DNA from: Modestobacter sp. VKM Ac-2982
Lineage (GTDB): Bacteria > Actinomycetota > Actinomycetes > Mycobacteriales > Geodermatophilaceae
Direction: 5' to 3'
Assembly (NCBI RefSeq): GCF_026967935.1
Contig: NZ_JAPVBL010000005.1
Location: 258,994 to 322,993, forward strand
DNA: 64,000 bases
Part shown: one piece after another, positions 7,732 to 16,856 of the stretch
How the letters are laid out: every line of letters starts with the position of its first letter
Position numbering within the stretch: position 1 is the stretch's first letter
Notes under the pieces: generated by a model
Database searches by the model: none
Told to the model about the DNA's origin: nothing
Seen by the model: only the letters and a program-made list of their open reading frames with translations
Position numbers and translations under genes: made by a program

Positions 7732-8787
7732 GTGACCGAGGGCACGGCAGAGCTGCGGTCGGACCGGGGGGTGACGGAGCTGCGCTCCGCTCCCCGGCAC
7801 GGCACCGGCCAGGACGCCGCAGCGACGCAGCCGGAGACCGACGCCGACGCCGACGTGGCGGCCGAGGGGGCGCAGCTCGCCGAGGCGATCGGCCGGGTGG
7901 TGCAGGGCAAGCCCGACGTCGTCCGGCTGGCGCTGGTCGTGCTGCTGGCCGAGGGGCACCTGCTGATCGAGGACGTCCCCGGGGTCGGGAAGACCACGCT
8001 GGCCAAGGCGCTGGCCCGCACCATCGACGGCACGGTGCGCCGGATCCAGTTCACCCCCGACCTGCTGCCCAGCGACGTCACCGGGGTGGCCGTCTACGAC
8101 CAGGAGTCCCGGGCCTTCGAGTTCAAGCCCGGCGCCGTCTTCGCCAACGTGGTCGTGGCCGACGAGATCAACCGGGCCTCGCCCAAGACGCAGTCGGCCC
8201 TGCTGGAGTGCATGGAGGAGCGGCAGGTCACCGTCGACGGGGTCACCTACGAGCTGGCCCGGCCGTTCATGGTGGTGGCCACGCAGAACCCGCTGGAGAT
8301 GGAGGGCACCTACCCCCTCCCCGAGGCGCAGCGGGACCGGTTCACCGCCCGGGTCTCGATGGGCTACCCGGACCGCGAGGCCGAGCTGGCGATGCTCGGC
8401 GGGCGTGCCACCGTCGACCCGCTCACCGCGTTCGCCCCGGTGGTCGACGCCGCGCGCGTGCGGGCCCTGGTGGCCGCGGTGGGCCGGCTGCACGTCGCCG
8501 AGCCGCTGCGCCAGTACGTCGTCTCGCTGGTCGAGGCCACCCGCCGCTCCCCCGACCTGCGGCTGGGCGCCTCCCCCCGCGCGGGGCTGCAGCTGCTCCG
8601 CGCCGCCCGCGCCACCGCGGCGCTGGCCGGCCGGGACCACGTGCTCCCCGACGACGTGCAGGCCATGGCGGTCCCGGTGCTGGCCCACCGGCTGCTGCTG
8701 ACCCCGGACGCGGCGCTGGCGCGACGGGACGCCCAGCGGGTGGTCACCGACCTGCTCGCCACCGTGCCCGTCCACGGCGGCCGCTGA
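7732..8787 (+). CDS. MoxR-family AAA+ ATPase
   Basis: MoxR ATPases are chaperone-like AAA+ proteins that usually act with neighbouring DUF58/von Willebrand proteins on metal insertion or complex assembly, often at the envelope. The product (about 351 residues) has a Walker A loop DVPGVGKTT near residues 82-90, a Walker B segment VVVADEINRA, and a sensor TQNPLEMEGTYPLPEAQ block. The first ~45 residues are acidic and poorly conserved. It heads a three-gene set with DUF58 and a transglutaminase, the common MoxR-DUF58-TgpA arrangement. An alternative GTG start lies at 7723. Confidence 0.92.
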   Translation: MTEGTAELRSDRGVTELRSAPRHGTGQDAAATQPETDADADVAAEGAQLAEAIGRVVQGKPDVVRLALVVLLAEGHLLIEDVPGVGKTTLAKALARTIDGTVRRIQFTPDLLPSDVTGVAVYDQESRAFEFKPGAVFANVVVADEINRASPKTQSALLECMEERQVTVDGVTYELARPFMVVATQNPLEMEGTYPLPEAQRDRFTARVSMGYPDREAELAMLGGRATVDPLTAFAPVVDAARVRALVAAVGRLHVAEPLRQYVVSLVEATRRSPDLRLGASPRAGLQLLRAARATAALAGRDHVLPDDVQAMAVPVLAHRLLLTPDAALARRDAQRVVTDLLATVPVHGGR

Positions 8788-8819
8788 CCCCGGCCCACCC
8801 CAGAGACGGACGGTCCCCC

Positions 8820-10172
8820 ATGGCGCGCACCCGGATCGCCGACGCGGCGTCCTCCCTCACGCTGCGCGGCCGCTGCCTGGTCGCCGCCGGGCTGACCCTG
8901 GTGGCACTCGGTGCCCTGCTCGGCGAGCGGGCCCTGGTCCAGCTGGCCCTGTTCGTGCTCGCCCTGCCGGTGGTGTCGGCCGTCGGGATCGCCCGCCAGC
9001 GCTTCCGGGTCGCCACCCGGCGCACCGTCACCCCGGCCCGCTTGCCGCGCGGCGGGTCCGCCGAGGTGCTGGTGGAGGTCTCCAACGCCGACCGGCGGGC
9101 CGGCGGGCTGTGGTTGCTCACCGAGCACCTGCCCGCCGACCTGGGTCCGCAGCCGCGCTTCGTCGTGGAGCGGCTCGCCAGCGGCGGCACCGCCCCGCTC
9201 CGCTACCGGCTGCACGGTTCCCGGCGCGGCCGGTACACCCTGGGGCCGCTGAGCCTGCGGCTCGTCGACCCCTTCGGCCTGGTGCTGCGCACGGCGACCG
9301 GCAGCGACACCGCCGGGCTGCTGGTCCTGCCCCGGGTCGTGCCGCTCCTCGGTGGCGGCGCGTTGACCGGCGCCGGAGGGGACGGCGGTGAGGGCGCCCG
9401 CCGCGCGATCGCCGTGCACGGCGAGGACGACGTCAGCACCCGGGAGTACCGCCACGGCGACGACCTGCGGCTGGTCCACTGGCGGGCCACCGCGCGCACC
9501 GGGGAGCTGATGGTCCGGCTGGAGGAACGGCCGTGGCGGGCCGCGGCGACCGTGTTCGTCGACACCCGGTCGACCGCCCACCTGCTCGGGGGTCGGGTCG
9601 AGGGCCCAGCGGGTGACCCTGCCCCGCCGCAGGACACCCTGGAGTGGGTGGTGGAGGCCGCGGCCAGCATCGGCACCCACCTGCTGCGCCGGGGGGCCGC
9701 GCTGCGGGTCGTGACCGACGGCGGGGAGCTCACCCCGGCGCTCGGCCGGGGACAGCTGGGCCCGGACGAGCTGCTCGAGCGGCTCGCCGTCCTGGGCGGG
9801 GCACCGCAGCCCGGCCTGCAGCTGGGCATGGAGGCGCTGCGCCGGTCGGGGGCCGACGGACCGGCGATCTGCCTGTTCGGCCTCGTCGGGCCCGAGGACG
9901 TCGCGGCGCTGGTCCGCGCCCGGTCCGGCCCGGGCCGGGACGTCGCGGTGCTGGTGGACACCGCCGGCTGGCTGGACGCCGGGGCCACCCGGGGCCGGCG
10001 CACGCTCGGCCCCGCCGCGCGGGTCGAGGTGGACACCCGGCAGCAGCAGGCCGGCGACCTGCTCCGCGCGGCCGGCTGGCAGGTGGTCACCGTCGGCCCG
10101 GACCGGACGGTGGCGCAGCTGTGGAGCCAGGTGGGCAGCCGGGCCGGCGCCGCGGGACCGGTGCCGGCGTGA
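8820..10172 (+). CDS. DUF58 domain-containing membrane protein
   Basis: The 450-residue product has two transmembrane helices within the first ~60 residues, then a large domain with the DUF58 signature [19 protein letters not shown]. These proteins are obligate genomic partners of MoxR ATPases; a von Willebrand-like fold has been proposed for the C-terminal part. The molecular role is unknown, though membrane or wall assembly is the usual inference. The ATG at 8820 follows moxR by 32 bases, and the stop overlaps the next gene's GTG (GTGA). Confidence 0.9.
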   Translation: MARTRIADAASSLTLRGRCLVAAGLTLVALGALLGERALVQLALFVLALPVVSAVGIARQRFRVATRRTVTPARLPRGGSAEVLVEVSNADRRAGGLWLLTEHLPADLGPQPRFVVERLASGGTAPLRYRLHGSRRGRYTLGPLSLRLVDPFGLVLRTATGSDTAGLLVLPRVVPLLGGGALTGAGGDGGEGARRAIAVHGEDDVSTREYRHGDDLRLVHWRATARTGELMVRLEERPWRAAATVFVDTRSTAHLLGGRVEGPAGDPAPPQDTLEWVVEAAASIGTHLLRRGAALRVVTDGGELTPALGRGQLGPDELLERLAVLGGAPQPGLQLGMEALRRSGADGPAICLFGLVGPEDVAALVRARSGPGRDVAVLVDTAGWLDAGATRGRRTLGPAARVEVDTRQQQAGDLLRAAGWQVVTVGPDRTVAQLWSQVGSRAGAAGPVPA

Positions 10173-12523
10173 GCGGCCAGGCCGACGAGCTGCCCCGGGC
10201 CACCCGCGGCGGGCCGGGCACCGGGATCGCCGTCGCGGTCGCCGTCCTGCTGGGTGCACTGGCGCTGGACCCCGTCTTCGCCGCCCGCACGTGGCTGCTG
10301 CCGGTGACGATGGTGGTGGCCGCCGTCGGCCTGGGCGGGGTGGCGCTGCGGGCGCTGCTGGACCGGCTGGTCGACCCCGCCGAGGACGACGGCCCGTGGT
10401 GGTCCGGCCCGGCCCGGCTGGCGGTGCCGCTGGGCCAGGTGGCCCTGGTGCTCGTCGTGCTCACCGTCGTCTTCACGCCCGACCGCGCCTGGGCGGGCAT
10501 GCTGCCGACCCTGGGCAGCCTGACCGACCTGGCCGGCCTGCTCGGTGACGGCACCGCGGAGATCCGGGAACAGGCGACGCCGGCGTTGCCGCTCACCGGG
10601 CTGGTGGCGCTGACCACCGTCTTCGTCGCCCTGATCGCGCTGGCCGTCGACCTGCTCGCCGTCCCCGCCCGCCAGCCGGCCCTGGGCGGGCTCGGGCTGC
10701 TGGTCCTCTACTGCGTCCCGGTGAGCACCGTGACCGGGGAGGTGGCGCTGGTCTCCTTCGCCGCACCGGCCGCCGGGTTCGCCGTGCTGCTGTGGGCCGA
10801 CCAGCGGGCACGGCTGGTCGGGAACGGCCGGGGTGGCAGCGGGTCGCCGATGGGCACCGGCACCCTGCCGGCCCTGCGCACCGCCCTGGTCGCCCTGGTC
10901 GCCGGGCTGCTGCTGCCGGCGTTCGTGCCGACCCTGGCCGAGGGCTCGCTCGCGGCGGGGTGGGGCGGGGCGGGCACCGGCAACGGCGTGGGGACGTCCC
11001 TGGACCCGGTGGCGGAGATGGCCGGCCAGCTGAGCCTCCCCGAACCGATCGACCTGCTGGCCGTCGACGCCTCGGTGGCCGACCCGGGGTACCTGCGCTC
11101 GGTGTCGCTGGACGAGTACAGCGGCGACGGCGGCTGGCGGATGAGCAACCTCGACGGGCAGTCGTCGATCGCGGCCGACGGTCCCCTGGCACCGCTCCTC
11201 GACGGGCAGTCCCGCCGCGAGGTGACCGCCCGGGTCACGGTGCTCGCACACGACGACCGCTTCCTCCCGCTGTTCGACTCCCCGCTGTCGGTGCAGGTGC
11301 TCGGCTCGGAGGACGAGGACTGGCGCTTCGACCCGGCCGCCCGGACGGTCTTCGGCCGGGACGAGACCACCGGCGGCCTCTCCTACCGGTCCACCTCCCA
11401 GCAGCCGCAACCGAGCGCAGCGGAGCTGGCTGCCGCACCCCAGGACCCGGGCGACCCGATGGTGGAGCGCTACACGGCGCTGCCGGAGCTCGACCCGAGC
11501 GTCGTCGCCCTGTCCGACCAGCTGACCGACCCGGCGCAGTCGCCCTACGAGCGGGTCCGGGCCGTGCTCGGCCTCTTCACCGACCCGGCCAACGGCTTCA
11601 CCTACAGCCTGTCCACCGGCCCGGGCACCACCGGCGACGACCTGGCCGACTTCCTCCGGCTGAAGCGGGGCTACTGCGAGCAGTACGCCGGCGCCATGGC
11701 GGTTCTCGTCCGGGCGGCCGGGGTCCCGGCCCGGGTGGTGCTGGGCTACACACCCGGCCAGGTCGGCGAGGACGGCGACCGGGTGGTCACCACCGACGAC
11801 GCACACGCCTGGGTCGAGGTCTGGTTCGCCGGCCTGGGCTGGATCCCCTTCGACCCGACACCGATCGCCGCCGACCGGGCCGTGGCGCTCCCCTGGGCAC
11901 CGCGCACGGACGAGGCCGACACCAGCACCCCGGACCCGTTCACGCCGGGCGGCGCGGCCCCGCTGCCGGCGCCGCCGGCTGCCGAGCTGGACCGCGACGA
12001 CCAGTACGTGCCGCCGCTGGCGCCCCAGGCCGCACCACAGGAGCAGCTCAGGCCGTGGCTGCTGGGGGCAGCGGGCACCCTGGTCGTCCTCGCCCTGGGC
12101 GCGCTGCCGTTCCTCCTCCGCCGCCGGCAGCGCGCCGTCCGGCTGGCCGACGGGCAGCCGGGTGCCCTGTGGGAGGAGCTGCTGGCGACCACCGTCGACC
12201 TGGCCGTCGAACTGCCCAGGAGCTCGACGGCACGCCAGCTGGCCGAGCAGCTGGCCCCACGGCTCGTCGCCACCGACTCGGCCGCGGTCGCCGCGGTGCA
12301 GACGCTGGCACGTGCCCAGGAGCGTTCGGTGTACGGCCCGCCGGCGGCCCGGCCGGGCCCGGACCCGGCGCTGACCGAGGCACTGGCGACGGTGCGCCGG
12401 GCGCTGCTCCGGTCCTCCTCCCGCGGGGAGCGGGTCCGGGCGGCGCTGTGGCCGGCCTCCACGCTGGCGACGGCCGCCCGGTGGGCCGCCGCCCGGGCAC
12501 CCCGCCGACCCCGCCCGGCCTGA
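10169..12523 (+). CDS. TgpA-like transmembrane transglutaminase
   Basis: The protein (784 residues from the GTG that overlaps the DUF58 stop) has a block of about six transmembrane helices in the first ~260 residues. An extracytoplasmic transglutaminase/protease-like domain follows, with the intact triad Cys503 (GYCEQYAG), His546 ([10 protein letters not shown]) and Asp562 (IPFDPTP). Another membrane helix near 625-650 leads to a cytoplasmic C-terminal tail. Relatives (DUF3488/transglutaminase core) travel with MoxR and DUF58. The substrate is unknown, and a role in cell-surface protein processing is inferred. Confidence 0.9.
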   Translation: MSGQADELPRATRGGPGTGIAVAVAVLLGALALDPVFAARTWLLPVTMVVAAVGLGGVALRALLDRLVDPAEDDGPWWSGPARLAVPLGQVALVLVVLTVVFTPDRAWAGMLPTLGSLTDLAGLLGDGTAEIREQATPALPLTGLVALTTVFVALIALAVDLLAVPARQPALGGLGLLVLYCVPVSTVTGEVALVSFAAPAAGFAVLLWADQRARLVGNGRGGSGSPMGTGTLPALRTALVALVAGLLLPAFVPTLAEGSLAAGWGGAGTGNGVGTSLDPVAEMAGQLSLPEPIDLLAVDASVADPGYLRSVSLDEYSGDGGWRMSNLDGQSSIAADGPLAPLLDGQSRREVTARVTVLAHDDRFLPLFDSPLSVQVLGSEDEDWRFDPAARTVFGRDETTGGLSYRSTSQQPQPSAAELAAAPQDPGDPMVERYTALPELDPSVVALSDQLTDPAQSPYERVRAVLGLFTDPANGFTYSLSTGPGTTGDDLADFLRLKRGYCEQYAGAMAVLVRAAGVPARVVLGYTPGQVGEDGDRVVTTDDAHAWVEVWFAGLGWIPFDPTPIAADRAVALPWAPRTDEADTSTPDPFTPGGAAPLPAPPAAELDRDDQYVPPLAPQAAPQEQLRPWLLGAAGTLVVLALGALPFLLRRRQRAVRLADGQPGALWEELLATTVDLAVELPRSSTARQLAEQLAPRLVATDSAAVAAVQTLARAQERSVYGPPAARPGPDPALTEALATVRRALLRSSSRGERVRAALWPASTLATAARWAAARAPRRPRPA

Positions 12524-12599
12524 CCACCGGGCCGGGCTGGCTACGGTTGTCGGTGTCGGTGGCGTCGCCACCGGCTGCCCCCCAGCTGCGGAGTGCCCC

Positions 12600-13556
12600 T
12601 TGCGCGAGATCGCCGTCTTCGCCGGCAGTGCCCACCCCGAGCTCGCCGCGGAGATGTGCGCCCAGCTGGGCGTGCCGCTGCAGCCCGTCCGGGTGACCCG
12701 CTTCGCCAACGACTGCCTCGAGGTGCAGCTGCAGGCCAACTGCCGGGAGCGCGACGTCTTCCTGGTGCAGCCGCTGGTCACCCCGGTGCAGGAGAACCTG
12801 GTCGAGCTGCTGCTGATGATCGATGCGGCCCGCGGCGCGTCTGCCGCCCGGATCACCGTGGTGATGCCGCACTACGCCTACGCGCGGTCGGACAAGAAGG
12901 ACGCCCCCCGGATCTCCATCGGCGGTCGGCTGATCGCCGACCTCATGGTGGCGGCCGGAGCCAGCCGGGTGCTGGCCATGACGCTGCACTCCCCGCAGGT
13001 GCACGGCTTCTTCAGCGTGCCGGTCGACCACCTGCACGCCCTGCGCGAGCTGGCCGACCACTTCCGCGCGCTGGACCTCTCCCGCACCACCGTCGTCTCC
13101 CCCGACCTGGGCAACGCCAAGGAGGCCGCGGCCTTCGCCCGGCGGCTCGGGGTGCCGGTCGCCGCGGGTGCCAAGCAGCGGTACGCCGACGACCGGGTCA
13201 GCATCAGCGCCGTGATCGGGGACGTCGCCGGGCGTGACGTGATCGTGCTGGACGACGAGATCGCCAAGGGCAGCACGGTGCTGGAGCTCATCGACCGGCT
13301 GCGGGACGACGGCGCCCGGTCGATCCGGGTGGCCTGCACGCACGGCCTGTTCGCCGCGGGTGCGCTGGAGCGGATCGGCGCCCAGGCCGACGTCGTGGAG
13401 ATCGTGTGCACGAACACCGTGCCGGTGCCGGCCGGGGTCTCGGAGAAGCTGACCGTGCTGTCGGTGGCCCCCGCGCTCGCCCAGGCCGTGCAGCGGATCC
13501 ACGACGGGGAGTCGGTCAGCGCGCTGTTCGACACGACGGCGACGCCCGAGGTCTGA
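12600..13556 (+). CDS. Ribose-phosphate pyrophosphokinase-like protein
   Basis: The 318-residue product has the two-domain phosphoribosyltransferase fold of PRPP synthetases, which make PRPP from ribose 5-phosphate and ATP. YAYARSDKKDAPRIS corresponds to the ATP-binding flexible loop, LHSPQVHGFF to the catalytic His region and VIVLDDEIAKGST to the PRPP loop. The last differs from the housekeeping DDMIDTGGT pattern, so this is probably a divergent paralogue rather than the main Prs. The start is TTG at 12600 with GGAG six bases upstream. A TACGGT -10-like hexamer lies at 12541-12546. A strong hairpin follows the gene. Confidence 0.85.
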   Translation: MREIAVFAGSAHPELAAEMCAQLGVPLQPVRVTRFANDCLEVQLQANCRERDVFLVQPLVTPVQENLVELLLMIDAARGASAARITVVMPHYAYARSDKKDAPRISIGGRLIADLMVAAGASRVLAMTLHSPQVHGFFSVPVDHLHALRELADHFRALDLSRTTVVSPDLGNAKEAAAFARRLGVPVAAGAKQRYADDRVSISAVIGDVAGRDVIVLDDEIAKGSTVLELIDRLRDDGARSIRVACTHGLFAAGALERIGAQADVVEIVCTNTVPVPAGVSEKLTVLSVAPALAQAVQRIHDGESVSALFDTTATPEV

Positions 13557-13569
13557 GCCGGCCGGAGAG

Positions 13570-13610
13570 GCCAGCAGCCGCCGTCCCCGGCGGGGACGGC
13601 GGCTGCTGGC
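13570..13610. terminator. Bidirectional hairpin terminator
   Basis: A 19-bp perfect stem (13570-13588 with 13592-13610) closes a 3-base loop between the convergent PRPP-synthetase-like gene and the DUF3040 gene. There is no T-tract, which is common in this type of genome. Confidence 0.85.
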
Positions 13611-13632
13611 TCAGCGGGTGGGCCGACAGGCG

Positions 13633-14046
13633 CTACTGGTCGTAGCGGCGGCGGAAACGCTCCTCGAGCCGGTTCTTCAGCGGCTGGCGGCGTGACTTCG
13701 CGCTGCTGCTGCCACCGCGGCCGCCGGCTGCCGGTCGCCCGGCGGGCCCCGGCGCGGAGCCGGCCGGCACCTCACCGGTCGCGGCCTTGTAGTTCAGGAC
13801 CCCGAGGACGGCACCACCGAAGGCCACCAGGAAGCCCAGCACGCCGACGACGACGTTGGGCAGGGCCACCCCGCCGACCACGACGGCCAGGCCGACGACC
13901 ACCAGGACGGCGCCCAGCTGCAGCTTGCGGCGGGCCTTCTGCCGCCGGTCACCGGTGCGGACCGTCGAGGCGAACTTCGGATCGTCATCGACGAGGGCGC
14001 GCTCGATCTGCTCCAGCAGACGCTGCTCGTGCTCGGAGAGCGGCAC
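13633..14046 (-). CDS. DUF3040 family small membrane protein
   Basis: The 137-residue product starts with the DUF3040 hallmark PLSEHEQRLLEQIERAL, continues with a charged cytoplasmic segment and two adjacent transmembrane helices (about 44-64 and 66-86), and ends in a Gly/Ser-rich basic tail. DUF3040 proteins are actinobacterial and of unknown function, often near division genes. GTG at 14046 has GGAGG five bases upstream. The stop is TAG, which matters because UAG is also a candidate selenocysteine codon at 31499. A TATCCT -10-like hexamer lies about 60 bases upstream. Confidence 0.88.
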   Translation of the reverse strand: MPLSEHEQRLLEQIERALVDDDPKFASTVRTGDRRQKARRKLQLGAVLVVVGLAVVVGGVALPNVVVGVLGFLVAFGGAVLGVLNYKAATGEVPAGSAPGPAGRPAAGGRGGSSSAKSRRQPLKNRLEERFRRRYDQ

Positions 14047-14210
14047 GTCGACCTCCAGGTACAAGTGCAAGAAACCACCGGCGGCAGTCCGCCCGCGGTG
14101 ACACCGAGGATACGAGCCGATTGCGGCGTGCGAAAGGCGAGTCGCCGCCGACACACCCTGTGCGGACCGTGTTGCCACCCCGCGGCGGCTCCGCCGCGCA
14201 GAAGGCCAGG

Positions 14211-15461
14211 TCAGCGGGGCGTTCCCGATGATGGGCCGCGCGCAACCGGACCGGTGCCCGGGACCTGCCGGCGGCCGAGCAGGGTGGCCGGCCGGACGGC
14301 GCCGGCCCCGAAGCGCCGGGCGGCCCGGTCGGCGGCGAGCTCGGCGTCCCGGCGGCCGTGCTCGCGAGCCCCCAGCTCGAGCTGTCGTGCGGTCGCCTCC
14401 GCCTCCACCAGCCCCTCGGCCCGCACCCCGACCAGCCGGATGCGGGCCCGGTCCAGCCCCAGGGCGTCGAAGAGCGTGCGGGCCGTGTCGTACAGCTCCT
14501 GACCCACGTCGGTGGGGACCTTCAGCGTGCGGGAGCGGGTGATCGTGGTGAAGTCGGCGAAGCGGACCTTCAGGGTCACCGTGCGCGCCAGGTGACCGGT
14601 CGAGCGCAGCCGCCCCGCCGTCCGCTCGGCCAGGTGCAACAGCTCCCGGTGGACCACCTGCGGGTCGTCGACGTCGGTGCCGAAGGTCTCCTCGGCACCG
14701 GTGGACCGGTCGGGCTCGTCGGGCACCACCCGCCGGGGGTCGCGCCCCCAGGCGAGCTCGTGCAGGTGGCTGCCGGCCGCCTGGCCCACCGCGCGCTGCA
14801 GGGTGCGCGCCGGCACGTGGGCCAGGTCCCCGACCGTGCGCAGGCCCAGCCGGAGCAGGACCTCCTCGGTCTTCGGGCCGACGCCCCACAGGGCGCTCAC
14901 CGGCAGCGGGTGGAGGAACTCCATGACCTCGGCCGGCGGCACCACCAGCAGCCCGTCGGGCTTGGCCCGGGTGGAGGCCAGCTTGGCCACGAACTTGCTG
15001 CCGGCCACCCCGACCGAGCAGGTGATCCCCTGCTCGTCGTGCACCCGGGCCCGGATGTACTCCCCGATCGCCACCGGGTCGCCCAGCCGGCGGCCGCTGC
15101 CGGAGACGTCGAGGAACGCCTCGTCCAGGCTCAGCGGCTCGACCAGCGGCGTGATGGAGCGGAACAGCGCCATCACCGACCGGGACACCTCGGCGTAGAG
15201 GTCGAGGTCGCCGGGGAGCACGGTGGCCGTCGGGCACAGGCGCAGTGCCCGGGAGGTCGGCATGGCGCTGTGCACCCCGTACCGGCGGGCCTCGTAGGTG
15301 GCCGAGGTGACGACCCCGCGGTTGCCGACCCCGCCGACGATGACCGGCGTGCCGGCCAGCTCGGGGTGCCGGCGCACCTCGACACTGGCGAAGAAGGCGT
15401 CCATGTCGACGTGCAGCAGCGTGCAGCCGGCAGCCCGGTCCCTGGTCACCGCACCCCCCAT
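14211..15461 (-). CDS. dinB: DNA polymerase IV (Y-family translesion polymerase DinB)
   Basis: DinB copies past damaged template bases with low fidelity. The product (about 416 residues) begins the polymerase core with LLHVDMDAFFASVEVRR (catalytic Asp, steric gate region), then YEARRYGV, the PLSLDEAFLDVS acidic motif and a C-terminal little-finger domain. The ATG at 15461 is favoured because the LexA box lies immediately upstream. GTG at 15446 is also possible, while GTG at 15494 would place the operator inside the coding region. The C-terminal ~40 residues are poorly conserved and I see no clear beta-clamp motif. SOS induction is expected. Confidence 0.93.
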   Translation of the reverse strand: MGGAVTRDRAAGCTLLHVDMDAFFASVEVRRHPELAGTPVIVGGVGNRGVVTSATYEARRYGVHSAMPTSRALRLCPTATVLPGDLDLYAEVSRSVMALFRSITPLVEPLSLDEAFLDVSGSGRRLGDPVAIGEYIRARVHDEQGITCSVGVAGSKFVAKLASTRAKPDGLLVVPPAEVMEFLHPLPVSALWGVGPKTEEVLLRLGLRTVGDLAHVPARTLQRAVGQAAGSHLHELAWGRDPRRVVPDEPDRSTGAEETFGTDVDDPQVVHRELLHLAERTAGRLRSTGHLARTVTLKVRFADFTTITRSRTLKVPTDVGQELYDTARTLFDALGLDRARIRLVGVRAEGLVEAEATARQLELGAREHGRRDAELAADRAARRFGAGAVRPATLLGRRQVPGTGPVARGPSSGTPR

Positions 15462-15503
15462 CGTCCCCGTGGGTCGAACACGTGTTCGACCCACGGGGAC
15501 GAT
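15460..15503. promoter_or_regulatory. LexA (SOS) box of dinB inside a 44-bp perfect palindrome
   Basis: TCGAACACGTGTTCGA at 15474-15489 matches the actinobacterial LexA consensus TCGAAC-N4-GTTCGA perfectly. It is the centre of a larger palindrome with 22-base arms (15460-15481 and 15482-15503). On the minus strand a TATCGT -10 candidate (15504..15499) sits just before the box, so bound LexA would block initiation. The outer arms could also form a hairpin in RNA. Confidence 0.9.
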
Positions 15504-15510
15504 AGCGGGT

Positions 15511-15544
15511 CAGGCCCGGGGACCGTGGTCGGTCCCCGGGCCTG
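15511..15544 (-). terminator. Hairpin terminator after the YrzE-like membrane protein gene
   Basis: A 14-bp perfect stem (15511-15524 with 15531-15544) and 6-base loop lie 11 bases past the stop of the gene at 15555. It separates that transcript from the SOS-controlled dinB promoter. Confidence 0.8.
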
Positions 15545-15554
15545 TCGCGACAGG

Positions 15555-16256
15555 TCAGCGGGTGGTGGTCACCCGGTCGTGCTCGGTGTCCTTCTTGGAC
15601 GGCCACATCTTGGCCCCGAGGACACCGCCGAGCGCGGACAGGATGATCGCCACGCCCATCACCAGGACGGCCCAGCTGGCCACCGACTGGGCGTTCTCCA
15701 CGACCGGGCCGAGCTGCGCCGCGGGCGCGTTGGCGTTCTGCTGCAGCAGACCGAGCTGGCCGATGGCGTCACCGACGGCACCGAGGGCCGCACCGCCGCC
15801 GAGCAGGCTGAGCACGAGGAACGTCGCCATGCCCAGCGCCCACACGAGTATGCCGTGCAGGATGCCGTCGCTCACCCCGCGCCAGACCGCCGAGGCCGCC
15901 GCGGTCAGCCCACCGAGGAAGAAGGCGCCCCACAGGATCGCCGTGCTGATCCAGTCGGCGTTGGAGCCGGCGGCACCCTCGAGGTCCCACCAGCCGAGGG
16001 CGAAGGTGATCAGGTTGAACAGGACGAACGAGGAGATGGCCACGAGCAGGCCCGCCCACACCGGTCCCCAGCGGACCCGGTCACGCCGCGGCGGGGCCAC
16101 CGACACCTGGGTCGGCTCCTCACGCCGTTCCACCTCGTGGACCACCGGCTCGGCCCGCACCTCGCGGGTCGCACCGACGGTCGACTCCGGCGTCACCTCC
16201 CGTGCCACGTTGCTGCCCTGGGCGGTGACGTCGGTGCGTGTACGACTCTCCGTCAT
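15555..16256 (-). CDS. Integral membrane protein, YrzE/DUF3792-like
   Basis: The 233-residue product has a soluble, charged N-terminus (about 55 residues), then four to five hydrophobic helices beginning at WGPVWAGLLVAISSFVLFNL, and a short basic C-terminus. The WGPVWAGL entry into the first helix resembles YrzE-family proteins of unknown function; that assignment is from memory. The ATG at 16256 is preceded by AGAGGAC. It is transcribed alone, between a divergent operon and its own terminator. Confidence 0.7.
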   Translation of the reverse strand: MTESRTRTDVTAQGSNVAREVTPESTVGATREVRAEPVVHEVERREEPTQVSVAPPRRDRVRWGPVWAGLLVAISSFVLFNLITFALGWWDLEGAAGSNADWISTAILWGAFFLGGLTAAASAVWRGVSDGILHGILVWALGMATFLVLSLLGGGAALGAVGDAIGQLGLLQQNANAPAAQLGPVVENAQSVASWAVLVMGVAIILSALGGVLGAKMWPSKKDTEHDRVTTTR

Positions 16257-16581
16257 GACCTGTCCTCTCTCGTGCGTCGTCGTGTCTGGCAGGTCCTGGG
16301 GTTCCCGGCCGGGCTCGGCTGTCCACGACACGGCCGGGACCGTGACCGAATCGTCATGAAACGGCGCCGGGTTCGGCCCGACTCCCGGGGACCCACGTGG
16401 TCGGGCAGTCGATCCGACGGGGTGGCCGACGTCGAACCGCTCGTCGCACCGGCCTGTGCCGCATCCGGTCGTGCGCGACCGGACTGTGGACGGGCGGGAG
16501 GTGTGGGGAGTCGATCATCGCGGTAGAACTGGGCCAGGTGGTCGCCGACCGGTGGCCACGACCTCGACGATCGGAGGAGCC
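16257..16581. other. Divergent intergenic region, 325 bp
   Basis: This lies between the membrane protein gene (minus) and the repeat-peptide operon (plus). I see no ORF with a credible start and no clear TANNNT promoter at leaderless distance. A Shine-Dalgarno GGAGGAG at 16573-16579 belongs to the following gene. Promoters for both directions should be here. Confidence 0.6.
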
Positions 16582-16854
16582 ATGGCGCTCGACGACGACG
16601 ACATGACCAGCACGGAAGGACCGGCCGACGGTGGTGCCGAGGGCACGCCGGGTCAGCACGACGGTGGCGCGGACGGCGGTGCCGACGGCGGTGCGGACGG
16701 TGGCGCGGACGGCGGTGCCGACGGTGGCGCGGACGGCGGTGCCGACGGTGGCGCCGATGGCGGTGCCGACGGCGGCGCCGAGGGTCCGGCCGACTCCGGT
16801 GCCGGCGGCGGCACGCCCGGGCAGCACGACGGCGGCGCGGACGGCTCGGCCTGA
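16582..16854 (+). CDS. Gly-Ala-Asp tetrapeptide-repeat protein, possible substrate peptide
   Basis: A 90-residue, very acidic, low-complexity protein. After a DDDD-containing start it has about eleven GGAD tetrapeptides in a row (roughly residues 27-67), flanked on both sides by copies of TPGQHDGGADG. It has no Cys, aromatic residue or signal peptide. The ATG has a strong GGAGGAG three bases upstream, and the stop lies two bases before the oxygenase gene, so it is very probably translated in that operon. I do not recognise a family. Its repeats and tight linkage to a JmjC/cupin-type oxygenase suggest a modified substrate, but that is inference. Confidence 0.7.
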   Translation: MALDDDDMTSTEGPADGGAEGTPGQHDGGADGGADGGADGGADGGADGGADGGADGGADGGADGGAEGPADSGAGGGTPGQHDGGADGSA

Positions 16855-16856
16855 CC

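Noticed and set aside
9203..12856. Minus-strand open frame of 1217 codons over the DUF58 and transglutaminase genes
   Set aside because: Shadow frame; no recognisable domain, and the plus-strand genes have clear motifs.
16582..16854. Treating the Gly-Ala-Asp repeat ORF as noncoding low-complexity DNA
   Set aside because: A strong Shine-Dalgarno at correct spacing, an in-frame stop two bases before the next gene and duplicated flanking motifs argue for translation.
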